A stretch of 64,000 bases of DNA from Chara braunii (GCA_003427395.1 BFEA01000312.1:991606-1055605); one strand, 5' to 3'; positions 45,025-57,375 are shown, counted from the first letter of the stretch. Notes: generated by a model not told the origin, from the letters alone. A program made the numbers and translations.

Positions 45025-45329
45025 TTTGTGACAACTATCTCAGCTAGCCTTAAGGGTCTCGCGAGCAGACTCTCACGTCCCAGTGTCAGCTCAATACCAA
45101 GTGTAACCCAAAAGGATGATGAGATGTATATGGTTACTTTCACAATTGCACTGTTTCCAACATCGTCGAAGCCAGATTCAATCCAAAAAAAGATACCCTC
45201 ATTCAAAGATGTACCCCACCAAGAAGCGATATAGTCATTCTCCCTGACTCGTCTCGGCAAGGATATCTCTAGTCCGCCCTCTTTTTCAATAGGCACAACT
45301 ATATTGGGGTTTTCCTTAGCATACGACAT
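44973..45329 (-). CDS. Accessory-family ORF (strand-rich module), 118 aa
   Basis: Starts at a true ATG. The centre reads SLNEGIFFWIESGFDDVG then AIVKVTIYI, the same pattern as EIAVRGNFVWIESEEI then EVYLKITAI in small ORF 5 of the plus-strand cluster. The end, RLAEIVVTKWEEE, resembles NDLVLTDYEEGT in ORF 7. This is the strongest sequence link between the 45 kb and 20 kb loci. Base composition here is more AT-rich than at 20 kb. Function unknown. Confidence 0.6.
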   Translation of the reverse strand: MSYAKENPNIVVPIEKEGGLEISLPRRVRENDYIASWWGTSLNEGIFFWIESGFDDVGNSAIVKVTIYISSSFWVTLGIELTLGRESLLARPLRLAEIVVTKWEEEYVKKERSQYPLL

Positions 45330-47493
45330 CTTAACCTTCTTCAGTTACCCCTAGGTCCTGCTTACACAAACAAACGTCCAACAAACACCTCCCATCACTA
45401 CATAGAGTCTCTCCTTCCTACAATATCATTCCCGAAAGGCAATATTCAACCCATACCTTACTACCATTGCTAATTTCCAACGCCTAAGACCATTCAAAAA
45501 CACGTCATAATAGTATATCGCGATAGTAATACATTTATAATTTTCTGAAGGTCATAAATTATTATAATGACTGTTACTCATGATGGGGACATACTGTCAT
45601 AGTAATCATAATAGTTAATAATTATAATAGTTGAGTATGTAAATAGTTTTAGCAAGTGAAGAGACAAGCCTAATAATCATATGCATGCATTGGTGATGAC
45701 GGAAAACTTATAGTATCTGTTACGATCATAGACAATAGTCATGGTGTAGTCAATAAATTTTTTAATGATAAATGTTTTTGGATGCAAAAATACTGCGAGT
45801 ACTACATTCTACTCCTCGAGCTTTGACAAGAGTATATTGTGTCAAGGGGCAGTGTAATCCCCTAAAGGAATAACATCTTAAGCTCCCGAGCCCCGCTCAA
45901 GGACCAAGCCTCACTGCTTCACTTTCCGATTCCAGTATCCGTTCCTTGCAAACTTTTGACAATTAGTAGATAACCTCACCGTACACGTTCCAGGATGATA
46001 TATCCATTCTCGTGATGATAAACCCGCTTGACACAAAGATAGTTGGAGAATCACCCCCTACCTCCTTGCGGCATGCAATAGTTGCCTCCATCATAGACCA
46101 TAGTCTAACAAGGTTCAAACACTTTCCTCCTTCTCAGTAGTAATGTAGTCACCATTCCTCAAAGGGTCAGGTGACAACACCCCACTATGGACCAGGAACA
46201 TAGTTCCGGCGCGGGTCTCACCACTACCTTAGAAGATGGATTTATAGCTCCTTCAAGCCATCTGTCAGGGAAAGGATAACTTAGGATTGTAACTCCCCCA
46301 AGGATAGACTCTACACATTGACCACCTCTTGAGATAATTTCTTCTCCTAAGGAGTCGGTCACTCCATTCATCCCCGAACCCTCGTCGGACGTGGATTTTC
46401 TGTAGCTTCTCTATCCTTTATAAGGAGAATAATCCACATAAACGAGCTCAAAATATAGATGAATAGTGAAATTTGATAAGCTCTGACGGATGAATTTAAG
46501 TGCACAGTCTGGAATAAATAAACCCAGATAGACAACTCAAGTAATTAACCATGAATAAAATGCATCAGATAGATAGTTTCACGTGAATAGTATTAAAATA
46601 GGCTTACCTCAAATAGACTGACATGAATGGATAATTTTAAATGGATAACTCAAATGAATGGCCTTAAGAGAATGAATTTAAGCGCTTAAATTCAACTGGG
46701 TATATTCAAGTAGATAGTCCAGGGTGGATGAGCTTAAGCAACTACCCTCATGCCTGAATATAGTCACCAAGTTGAACATAAACAAGATGGTTTGACACCT
46801 ACATCCTTATTTCCTCACTAACTACACTTAGCATTATGTGCCTCTTCTTGCAAGCACTACAATTGGCATAATAAGTTGTTCTATCCATTCTGTTTGCCCC
46901 CGTTTTTATGGATTTATTAGGCTTCTGACTAAACAGGCCTCCACCCGTAACTTTGCTCGCAAGTACAACCCTTAGACTAACAAACAGTCTAAATGAGTCA
47001 ATTCACGTGCATGAATCATGTAGTCAATCCACCTCTATTGTTCATCTATTCCTCATCTCACTTGTCTTATACTTCAAGTTTATAGTTTGAAACATGTTTA
47101 AATTAGCACAATATCACCTTCTTCAACTTCTATCTCCTGGCTAAATCACCGGACTCTACTTATTGACAATAAGTATCATATGCAACTTTCACTTACCCTC
47201 ACCTCCTAGGGCTACTCTCCTAGAGATCCTGACATTTTCCTTACTACACCTGCCTATCTTTAACTCCTTCACATGTCAATCCTTGACTCTCTTAAATACT
47301 CGTTCAATGCTTCATATAATTTTCTTGTACAGCAAGTAGGAGACTAACCTGCAAACCTCTACTTGACATAACAAGAACATCACAAGGGAGACGCACAATC
47401 TGCAGTCGAATGATGCGGATTGAGGGATGACAGAAGGATCAGGAACATGAGGCGTTGACTTGAACTCTGGTTGACAAAAGTGAGGAAGGACGG
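45330..47493 (-). other. Eroded accessory region of the minus-strand element
   Basis: Between the leader ORF and the recognisable accessory ORFs. It should hold further small ORFs by analogy with the plus-strand cluster, but only one (46,159-46,371) stays open. The rest is AT-rich with many stops, including short tandem GAATAG/GATAG-like repeats around 46,440-46,740. Confidence 0.4.
46159..46371 (-). pseudogene. Possible accessory-family fragment
   Basis: 70 residues with GEEIISRGGQC, then FPDRWLEGAI and KVVVRPAPEL. The order loosely matches VPDWRRLEGGEIAVRG in small ORF 5. Similarity is weak and the position within the same internal region is the main support. Confidence 0.3.
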
Positions 47494-47817
47494 TCAATTG
47501 TTTCGTTCTTGAGCAGAGGAAGAAGGCGGTGGATAAAACCTGAAGTGACGGTGGCTTGGTGACTCACAACGCAGAGGTGAGGTGCCGTAATGTCTCTCAC
47601 ATTTATAATATGTCATCTTCCCCGGAGACAGGGTACGCTCACTCCTCTCGTCCTGATGCCTACGAGCCTCTACCCCTTCTTCCTTCTCTTCTATCCCTTC
47701 ATCTTCCTTTTTCCAATCCTCCCACTCTTTGGTCAAATCTATAGGCCTCTCGGCGGCTTTCCCTTACCTTCCGCTCCTTCCTCTCCCAGTACCAGTCCCA
47801 CGACCTTTGGGTGCCAT
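47494..47817 (-). pseudogene. Leader ORF of the minus-strand element
   Basis: The first ATG after the PBS (47,817-47,815) starts MAPKGRGTGTGRGRSGR. A TAA interrupts the frame at codon 18, and it overlaps a donor-like AAG/GTAAGG. The same frame continues with a charged stretch (KEWEDWKKEDEGIEEKEEG) and then YYKCERHY and LRCESPSHRHF. Cys and His are clustered but do not form a standard knuckle. The position matches the leader ORF at 18.9 kb. Function unknown. Confidence 0.4.
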
Positions 47818-48196
47818 ATTAATGTGACGACAATAGTTAGACAATAGAGCCTTTAAAGTTATCCGACCCAATACTGTCGGCCTTTGAAAGATTCTCGATA
47901 ACCTCAAATTATTATCAGTGACATACTTCTCCTTTCACTTTCTAGGGCGACCCTTCTCACAAGTTGTCGCTGACTGTCGCCTTACTTGTACCACCTATTC
48001 CCTCCTAGTATCTATTCCGTTCTATAAATCCTCAAGTGGTTTATACGCTATGACCACCCTTGGGTACTCCCCACTCAAAATCCTTGGTCAAATTATATCC
48101 CGGTAAATAGATTAGAGTTGTCATTTTGCCTAGATCATCGACTTACCATACCCGAGTTTGTTCACTGAGGACCTCGGCTAGGAAGCGAGATTCATG

Positions 48197-48209
48197 GCAA
48201 CGGCGCCAC
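48197..48209 (-). promoter_or_regulatory. Primer-binding site for tRNA-Asp, minus-strand element
   Basis: On the minus strand TGGCGCCGTTGCC matches the complement of the plant tRNA-Asp 3' end over 13 of 13 bases and diverges afterward. Two bases separate it from the LTR edge at 48,212. It sets the element's orientation: LTR to the right, internal region to the left. Confidence 0.85.
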
Positions 48210-49765
48210 CTGTCTTGCGTGGCGGTCCCACACCCTGATGCAAAGTAAATTTTTGTGTCGGACCTCACGGTCGTGTCACGCAGGAGTCTTTTTGTCACTT
48301 CTATGAAAACACCACTCCGACCGTGCGCGCGTGTTATATCTCTCGCGACTCCCTACGACAGGTTAGAGATCCCGCGAGGTACAACATACCTCTACCTGCG
48401 GGAGTTGTCACCATCCCTTAGGTGGGCGTATCCCTGCTGAGCTACTGACCCACAAGCGAAGGCTTTTACATGCAATCGCAGAGATAGGGCAGCCGATGGC
48501 ATTTTCTCGATCGTCGTAGCATAGGCATACGCGTGGTAGAACGCCTTAAGACTGACCCGTATATCGTGCCCCGGGGTGCTAACTCCCTCGGACCGACTAT
48601 CTTATCAGGTCGACTTTTTCGGACAGTCTTCCACGCTTAGTTAACGAGGATAATAACTCTATGTCCCTTTCGTTGGCCTTATGAGAAAAATCAGAGTCAA
48701 GCCCCTTTGTTATCTCCCATTCTCAAAAGAAATCCTAGACAAATGACTTCCTAAGCTCCGACCGGCTTACGATCTCGTTCACAGATATATACATAAGTAT
48801 GTATATAAGTCAGAGGAGCTAAATGAGCGGTAGACCTCACTTTCACAATTGTCGTTTCTCGTGTCCAAATATCCCAGACGATCCTAAATTCAGATTACAG
48901 TTCAATGCCCAACACCTGTCCAGATGCAAGAAATCACACACACGCATACAGATGCAGACACAGAATGCGCTACAAGCGTCAACCTTTAACCCATTCATAC
49001 CAAGTCCCTAAGGCCCCAAAACCTTGAAAACAACATTCCTTCCTAATCCTGACTCCTTTTACCCAACCCTTCACATTTTCAAAGACCTCCGAGTGTGATT
49101 TGGACAATTTAGGCATAGATAGAGGGGGAAGATTTATCCGTTTCCTTATTAGGTTTTGTCTTAGGTGTGGGTATCAAGCCATGTGGAAGTTGAGTCGGAG
49201 TTCTACCGACCTGTTATCCAATGATAACAGAATTTGTAGTTCTTTACGGTTTCCTTCCGTAACCTTCTCCAAGAGTGATGAACTTGTAGACACAGCACAT
49301 TCTGAAAGAATCTTAACGTCTTCTCTCCGATGTTGGGATCTAGAAGATCTCTTCTATATTCGTGATCCATAATTCGGCGCTCACCATTGACCTACTGCCT
49401 AACTTCTATCCTGATCTATCCGCCAGTCCACTGCCAGGTTGGTCCAGGCGATGAACAAAGTTCATTTCCAGTCTCTTCGTCCCAGCTACTTAGCTTTTCC
49501 TTTTTAAAAGTTAATTATAAGTCTTCTGTCCCTAGTAATCACAAGCAATACCATCCATTTTCATTTAGAGAGGAATCACATGATAAAGATCAAATTAAAT
49601 TGTCAAAGGGTGATAAGTCTCTCTGGGTCAAGATCTCACTTATCCTTCCTTACTGGAATCAGTGAGTTAGTAATGGACTGAATCAATTATATGGAAGCAT
49701 ATATCTGGTGATAGATTGATCATAATACACTCAAACTTTTGTTAGTATGAGGCTTTGAGAATAAA

Positions 49766-50444
49766 TGGCGATAAGGCAGGTTTCTTAGAGCCTCGCTTCT
49801 CTTATCACCTAGTATATATTGTTAATATGGTCATAAGGCAAGCTTCTTAGAGCCTCACTTCTCTTATCGCTTAATATATAGTATTACGATGGTAAGGCAG
49901 GCTTCCCAGACCTCACTCCTCTTACCACCTAGTACATATGTTAATATGGCGATAAGGCAGGCTTCTTAGAGCCTCGCTTCTCTTATCGCATAATATATAG
50001 TATTACGGTGGTAATGCAGANNNNNNNNNNNNNNNNNNNNNNNNNNNNNNNNNNNNNNNNNNNNNNNNNNNNNNNNNNNNNNNNNNNNNNNNNNNNNNNN
50101 NNNNNNNNNNNNNNNNNNNNNNNNNNNNNNNNNNNNNNNNNNNNNNNNNNNNNNNNNNNNNNNNNNNNNNNNNNNNNNNNNNNNNNNNNNNNNNNNNNNN
50201 NNNNNNNNNNNNNNNNNNNNNNNNNNNNNNNNNNNNNNNNNNNNNNNNNNNNNNNCTTACCACCTAGTACATATGTTAATATGGCGATAAGGCAGGCTTC
50301 TTAGAGCCTCGCTTCTCTTATCGCCTAATATATAGTATTACGGTGGTAAGACAGGCTTCCCGGAGCCTCGCTCCTCTTACCACATAGCACATATGTTAAT
50401 ATGGCGATAAGGCAGGCTTTTTAGAGCCTCGCTTCTCTTATCGC

Positions 50445-50446
<2 letters not shown>
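49766..50446. repeat. Hairpin-unit array 2
   Basis: Same unit type as array 1 and in the same LTR position, with about eight visible units and an N gap at 50,021-50,255. Here two unit types alternate: GGCGATAAG with CTTATCGCC (50,283-50,325) and GGTGGTAAG with CTTACCAC (50,342-50,383). Both halves of the stem change together relative to array 1. Confidence 0.9.
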
Positions 50447-50505
<59 letters not shown>

Positions 50506-50506
50506 G

Positions 50507-50537
<31 letters not shown>

Positions 50538-50541
50538 CGTC

Positions 50542-50581
<40 letters not shown>
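50447..50581. repeat. TA microsatellite, interrupted
   Basis: Three TA blocks separated by CGGCACA and CGTCACAAA. It directly follows the last hairpin unit and may have expanded from its AT-rich spacer. Confidence 0.9.
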
Positions 50582-50583
<2 letters not shown>

Positions 50584-51060
50584 TTGATGCTCAGCCTCAG
50601 TTTTGAACCATCCGGAAACTTTTAGGATCACGCATGTGGGTCATACGGGACTTGCACCTCATGACTTACATTCGTCCGCTTGGTCCTTAGCTGAGTTAGC
50701 TTGGATCTCTTAGGAGTACGTGGGTATAGGTTAGCCATGGGTTGAGGTTGGTTGAGGCAATCCATCATTTCAAAGGGGTCATATCATTCACAAGCTCGAC
50801 AACGCACTCACGGTCCCCAACTCTTTATCGCATGGTCAGGTGACCTATAAGCGAGGGAAGATTGCCAGAAGTTCATCCCTCTCCTCGTCCATCACATCTC
50901 AAAATCATCCACGTAGCGAGATAGTGACTTGGCACTTCTCGTTCTCACTACGTTTACCAACATCAGTTATACATTCCCAGACAAATTATGCTTCATTTCC
51001 CTTACTCAAGCATTATTGTTTGCTTATCTGTCCTTGGGTTTAGCCCTGAAGGATTCCCGA

Positions 51061-51500
51061 CTCGGCGTACTTTCTTTACTAACACAGTCATAGGTAGTTG
51101 CCTGAAGGTCGTAGATTTAGGGTTTAGGGCTTAGGGTTTATGTTGAAGTGCACGTACCTCACTCTTCCCTGCCTCGAGAAGTTCTGCCTGAACTCCGGCA
51201 GAGCTCCCGCAATCGCCCTGTTACTAGTCATGTATCTGATCAAGCATGAAATTTGGAATCTCTTGCACTTAAGTTTAAGTTCAGCTGTGATTGAGAGCAT
51301 CGCTTTTACATCCATCTATTGAGAAGATCGGTGTGCAAAGGGCTTAGTCCTAGGAAAGGCTGAGGCCCTGAGGGGTGAAGGAGGTAGAAGTCGTCAGACT
51401 CGTCACATTCAACGACGATCCTCCCCTTTCTCCACTGCCTCGCACCCTTTCTACCTCTAACTCTAATTTTGGTATGTAAGATCAATTTATATTAATAATA

Positions 51501-51572
<72 letters not shown>

Positions 51573-52136
51573 GATAATCATAATAATCGTGGTAATTAAT
51601 AACGAAATGGTATCTACAGAATAATGATATTTTGACGCATAAACGTCCACACAAATTTAGAAGTATGAGTTTGATTAAAATACAGTTGGATTCGGCTTCG
51701 CTCGATTATGGCTACGGCACACAACGTTCAATAAGCCTTTCCCCCGACCATAGTGTTCTCAGTAACTTGCTCGCACATACACACAACGCATTCTCATCTA
51801 CTGGGGTCTGTCCTGGATATCCCACGCAGTTACTCACGTACGCACACGCTTGTGCTCACGCTCGTTGTTCCGTGCCATGGTCACCAGGGACCCACTGTCA
51901 CGACCCACACCACTCATTGCCCGGGGGCGAATGTGGTCGCAATGCTGCTTTCTCATGGGCTCGTAGCCATTCTTAGATGACCCCTCATTTTCATTTGCGC
52001 GCGCCCAGAGGAGCACCGTCGTTTTGGAGGAATCCCTGGGGTGAGGCCCCTTTTCTGACATTCAGGCCTGCCTTTATCGGCAGGTATGAGGCTGGCTGGT
52101 ATCATAAACCGTTGGAAAACAATAATAATAATAATA

Positions 52137-52184
<48 letters not shown>

Positions 52185-52480
52185 TCCAGAATAATAATAG
52201 TAATAATAATGACGCAGGATAATGGTGAAAGCGGAAGGACAGATTGCAGACGGTGAGATCCCCTTGAAAGCAAGGAACTCCTACTCTGACAAGAGAGTAG
52301 TAATGCACTGATGTTATATCAATCGGAATCCAAATACTGCATCGAGTTGACAATGGGAGTCTATCCCCTTGCTACAGCCGACACGTATATCAAGGGTCTT
52401 TCTTCTATTGTCGCGTTCATGCAACAGTCTCCCTTTGATCGTGAAGGCCAATGACGTCACTATATGAGCCTATCCCGTTT
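51061..52480. other. Unassigned, with microsatellites and a telomere-like motif
   Basis: Contains TTTAGGG-like repeats (51,115-51,141), a long AAT run (51,493-51,572) and another (52,122-52,210). Short plus-strand frames between have no recognisable content. Confidence 0.5.
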
Positions 52481-52740
52481 TCAGACATTATGTCTGTTTG
52501 CCCCAGATCGTTTATCTGTCTCAAACTCGTGTCCGTCTGTCTCAGTCTGTGCCTGTCTGTTCCAGGCTGTGTCTGTCTGTTTCAGACTGTGTCTGTTTAT
52601 TTCAGATTGCGCCTGTTTGCTTCAGACTGTGCGTGTCTGTCCCAGTTTGCGCCTGTCTGTCCCAGCCTGTGTCTGTCTGTTTCAGATTGTGCCCGTTTGT
52701 TTCAGATTGCATCTGTCTGTTTCAGACTGTGTACGTCTGT
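52481..52740 (+). repeat. 20-bp minisatellite, 13 copies
   Basis: Unit TTCAGACTGTGTCTGTCTGT, thirteen consecutive copies in strict 20-bp register with substitutions and no indels. Because 20 is not a multiple of three, all three plus frames cycle with a 60-bp period and stay open over the array. These long frames are a by-product of the repeat. Confidence 0.9.
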
Positions 52741-52976
52741 CTCACTTCAGTCCAACGAGTACCACGAGGGACTGTGAACACCATGGCCGATGGAACAGGG
52801 CAGACCGATGAGCTTCAGAAGTAGAAATCAAAAGGCAGCGCCCAACCTTTCATTCCTTCCTACGTAAGCCATTCGGAAGTGCTGCCACAACACTTTGTGC
52901 ACGGAGGTCTGCAGCATGCCCGAAGGACGAAGTGGGCGAGAGAGAAGGGCGTAGCATAGCGATAGGGAAGAGGCAG

Positions 52977-53278
52977 TCATAGCTGCCATAGTTGTAGTTA
53001 GTGGGAAGTGTGTGTGTGTATGAGTGATTGTTCAGAGTGATGCGTGTCGGATATCCAGGGTGATCCGGTGTGTGTGAACAGTGAATTGTTTTGGCGCTGA
53101 GTCACTATAGCCAATTGGAAATGTACTCGAATGTGGATGCCATATCTCTAGGTTTCGAGTGGCCACATGTTGCCAGTTTGTTGCGCTACTGTTTACATGC
53201 ATGAAAAGTGTGAATGAAAGTGAGTTTGATTGCTCACTAGTAATACTACTACTACTAAAAAAAAAAAAAATAATAAAA

Positions 53279-53314
<36 letters not shown>

Positions 53315-53737
53315 TGCAAGTGAAAATTAGTGATAGCGAACTTCAGAAACCAAACAGCATCATATACATTAGACTAGACAGTCGTGATCTTGAACCCACA
53401 ACAGAATTGCATCACGAGTTTCACCAAATAATAGCACATCAAAAACTCATAATCGACAATGCTGGAATATTCCCTTCATCATCAATGAAGAGCCAGAGTT
53501 GATATCCTATCCAGCGCTCGGCGCCCAGATTACAGATGGCAGATCCTATCTAGCCTACTACTACAATGCCGTTGACGACGTCAACAACTTTCCGAAGTAT
53601 GAGCATACAGCGACCAATGTCGCACGCCTCCACCATCAGGTATGTCTCTCGCCTCACTCACAGCCTCGTTCCGCAACTCACAGATGTCACATGCACCCAA
53701 GGACCACTGTGCGCGCAATAGTAATAATAATAATAGC

Positions 53738-53805
<68 letters not shown>

Positions 53806-54480
53806 TAATAATAACAAGAAAGATTAGTAATAGCGTACTTCAGCAATCAAACAACATCATATACATAAGACCAAATAGTCGTGATCTCGAACCAACAGCA
53901 GTATTGCATCACGAGTTTCACCACACAAAAACTCATAAATGACAATGTTGGAATAGTATCATCATCATCAATCGAAGAACCAAAGTTGATATCCTATATG
54001 GCGCTCGCACCGAGACTACAGGTGGCAGATCCTACCTAGCCTATACTACAATGTCGAAGTTGACGACAACAGCTCCCTGAGTACAAGCAGATCTTGGCCA
54101 CTGCAGCACGCATCGAGCACCAGGTATGTCGATCGTATCACGCACAATCTCGTTCCCAAACTCACAGATGCCACATGCACCCAAAGTCACCATGCACCCC
54201 CTTCTTATTCCCTCTCTCTCGCATACATTCTCCTTCCCTCTCCCTCTCTTTCTCTCACTTAGAGTCACATAGCGGACAACTTGGCACAATCCCACGCATA
54301 CACAGACGAATAGAAGCGATTAGACGAAGAAGAGGGGATCAGATGAAGAAGAGGGGAAAAATAAGGATGTCGTCAACAGCAAGTATTTGGTACCCGGTCC
54401 CAAATAATCCCTCGTCCAACGTCTCAATCCAATGTCGAGTCTGAATCCAAATGTCATCAAGTCCCAAAGTCACAAATTTG

Positions 54481-54519
<39 letters not shown>

Positions 54520-56813
54520 GACACACACACACACACACACACACTTTTTATCACACAAGCCCAAACGACAATGATCGATCACATACACACACACACAGAC
54601 ATACTGCACGTACATATCTGCAGTGTATATTTCCATATTTGAGTGGTAGATTCGTTCGATTCCTATTGATGGATGTATCGTGAGATCGGTTGCACTCGTT
54701 CATACTCACACACACATACATACGTACGTGCATACACACACTCACATACGAGTAGTAGTGTAGGCTTCCACGTTATAGCGATAGCATCATCCGATTTTGC
54801 TCATCCTATCAATGGAAGTGTCGTGAGGTTGTCACGTCATTGGCACTCCCTCACACGCACGCACATAAGTGTAGGAGTGTATCTACCCATGCTTAGTGGA
54901 AGATTCATACGATTTTGCTCGTCGGATCGATGAAAGCATCATGAAGCAAACCTCGAGTTTGGAGACTTACCTGTTTCTCCTTCTCGTCGTTGTCATTGCC
55001 TCCAGCAGCCGACAACTCGAAGCTTTTCTACTCCCCAACAAGATTCATTACGAAGTGCGGTATGTCGAGACCATCATCTCGTATGGTAAGTGGCAAAGGC
55101 AGGGCCGAGGTGAGCACTTTTTCCCCCCCCTTCCTTCTCCTTCTTCTTCTTCTTCTTCTTCTTCTTCTTCTTCTTCTTCTTCTTCTTCTTTCTTCTTCTT
55201 CTTCTTCTTCTTCTTCTTCTTCTCGTGCTTTCTCACTTTCTTCCTCATGCGCCTCCTTCTTCCTCTTCTTTCCCCCCTTGCCACTACTTCTCCCGCTACT
55301 CCTCCTACCACCTCCTTCTCCTCCTATCACTACTTCGCCGCGCGCGGCCACTTCTGCCCGGACTCCATCTTCTCGCTACCTCGCCTGCCTCCGCACGCGC
55401 CTTTCCATACCTCATTCGCGATCTTTTGCCAGCGCCCGTACGCGCGGCTTGCGCTCGCTGGCCCCGCTCTCACTCTTTCCCTTCCGCTCATGCGTCTCCC
55501 GTCTTCCCTTCCGCTCGCGTGTCTCCCGTCTTCCCTTCCGCTCACGCTCTCCCCCTTTCCTTGCGCTGCTCTCCTACTCCCTTCGCATGCACCACGTCCT
55601 GCCATCCCTCGTCGTCCAACTCCTCCTCTCCCTCTGGCATGTTTTTTCGAACTTGGATACTGACGCGGACGTCGAGAAAATCCCAGGAATGAATCTGCCT
55701 GGGATACTTCGGCAGATTCATCGAAGTAAAACTATAGACCTTAGATACGGGAAGGGCGAGGAATATCCGAGATAAGAAATAAGAAAATAAAAAATAAGAA
55801 AAATAAAAATCTAAGAAATAAAGAAGAAAAGAAAAAAAAAAAAAAAGAATTTAACAGCTTAACTTCCCTATCCTGCCAAGTGTCGGGTAGAGGTCCAGGT
55901 TTCAACTAACCAACCACTCGTAGAACTAAGGTCGCGGGTTCAAGCCCTGACCGTCCGGACGTGGGGTAAACAGTAGCTGAGCTCCTTGCCAAAAAGGAGC
56001 TAGCTCAGAGGTGGTAGGCCTCAATCCCTACATCTCCCGTTTGTCAAGCAATCACTGAAACCTACTGAGTTAGCTCCCACTTCGAGTAGAAGGGGAGCAA
56101 CTCAGTATGTATGTAGTAGTGGGCTCAGTCCGACCAGCGGCGTGAGCCCGTTCCCCAAATCTGCGCGTGTGCACGCTCGCTGGACTGCTTACCTGTCAGA
56201 GTGCTTGTCAGTTTGAGTGTATGTGTGACCCGCCTGGGTACTCAATCGATCAGAAGACCCAAAGGCCAGTAATTACCTGTAGCCATGACATTAAGGGTTG
56301 TCACGGGAAAACTCTTAGGTGGCGCGGAACCTGGGAAAGAAGTCCGCGACACTTGACAGCTACAGACACATTCAAGTAGCAGGTGGGTCGGTACCACACC
56401 AAGTAGAGGTAGATATGCCGGGTAATCGAGGCCGAATAGAAGAAGAAAAAAGTTGGCATTCTTAGACACTTGGTACCAGTAGGTAGGCAGGTACCGACCC
56501 AAATCCCAATGTGTGTCGTAGATCTACCAGGCATAACACTTAACCAATCAGCCCCTCCACCTTTTCGGTTGGAGGGTATTACTACTGATCCTAACCATCA
56601 CAGCGCGCGTCATTATAACGCGCGCTCATACTCTCGAAATTTTTTCACCGATTCGCCCCGGCCTCATTGGCCGAGGAATTCGTTTCGAGTGTCACACTAA
56701 AGCGTGCACACCCTTCCCATTCCAGACCGGCTCCGTCATGGTAGCCGACGTCGTCACTGTGTCGAACGCAAAAACATGGCCAAATACCCTTGTAAAGGTA
56801 TTTGGTCCGACAG
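52977..56813 (+). repeat. Composite repeat B' (second copy of B)
   Basis: Aligns with B from TCATAGCTGCCATAG to GGTATTTGGTCCGACAG and stops there, 0.5 kb short of the B end. Additional sequence upstream (52,860-52,976) is similar to 56,825-56,940 in front of A'. Contents parallel B: R-units (53,319-53,640 and 53,823-54,123), AAT, CT, CA and CTT tracts, exon-like cassette (about 55,009-55,085), plus-strand tRNA-like part (55,874-55,960) and minus-strand tRNA-like part. Confidence 0.8.
55991..56081 (-). ncRNA. tRNA-like sequence with pol III terminator, in composite B'
   Basis: Same arrangement as in B: minus-strand A box (here TAACTCAGTAGG), B-box-like GGGATTGAGGCC, TTTTT at the end. Degenerate. 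Confidence 0.45.
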
Positions 56814-57012
56814 CGTGCATTCATTCATTCATTCTTGCGTGAGCCATGCGGAAGCGCTGTTACAGCGACTTGTGCTACGGTGGTCTGTAGGAGCCCGGAG
56901 GTTGCAGTGGGCGAGAGGAAGGGGTGTAGTCATAGGATAGTTGTCGTGCAGTGTAGTGTGCGTTTCAGTGTCACTGTGTGTATGTGACCGTGTCACTGTG
57001 TGTCACCGTGCC

Positions 57013-57375
57013 TGTGTGAGTGTCACAATGTCTGTGTGACTGTCACAGTGCACTGTCTGCCTGTTTTGTTTGTTTGTCTGTTTGTCTGTTTGTCCGTCTT
57101 TCTCTGGCTTGTCTGTCTGTTTGTCGTCGGTCTGTGTAGATGTAGTGCAGTTGTGTGTGTTTGTGTAGGTACGCAGAGTGTTGTGTTTGGGGTATCCAAG
57201 GTGATCCTGAGTATGCGAAAGAGAGTTGTGCGAGCGCTGAGTCCCCATAGTCATTGAAAGTGAACTCGTATTGGGGTTTCCATATCTCTGAGTTTTGAGT
57301 GGGCACACGTTGCCAGTTTGCTGCGCTACTGTTTACATGCATGAAAAGTGTGAATGAAAGGGAGTCTGATTGCTC

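Larger units (their letters stand above)
48212..51060 (-). mobile_element. Long 5' LTR of the minus-strand element
   Basis: The left edge (the LTR end in element orientation) is TG/CA-consistent and abuts the PBS. The right limit is where similarity to 26,620-30,170 fades, near GTTTAGCCCTGAAGGA (about 51,050). The interior holds array 2 of hairpin units, a gap and a long TA run. At about 2.85 kb it is long for a Ty3-type LTR. Identity to the 26.6 kb copy is roughly 80 percent at both ends, lower in the middle. Confidence 0.65.

Noticed and set aside
52451-52824. Three overlapping frames of over 100 codons with a cysteine-rich repeat
   Set aside because: Produced by the 20-bp minisatellite, which keeps all three plus frames open. 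No start context or family match.
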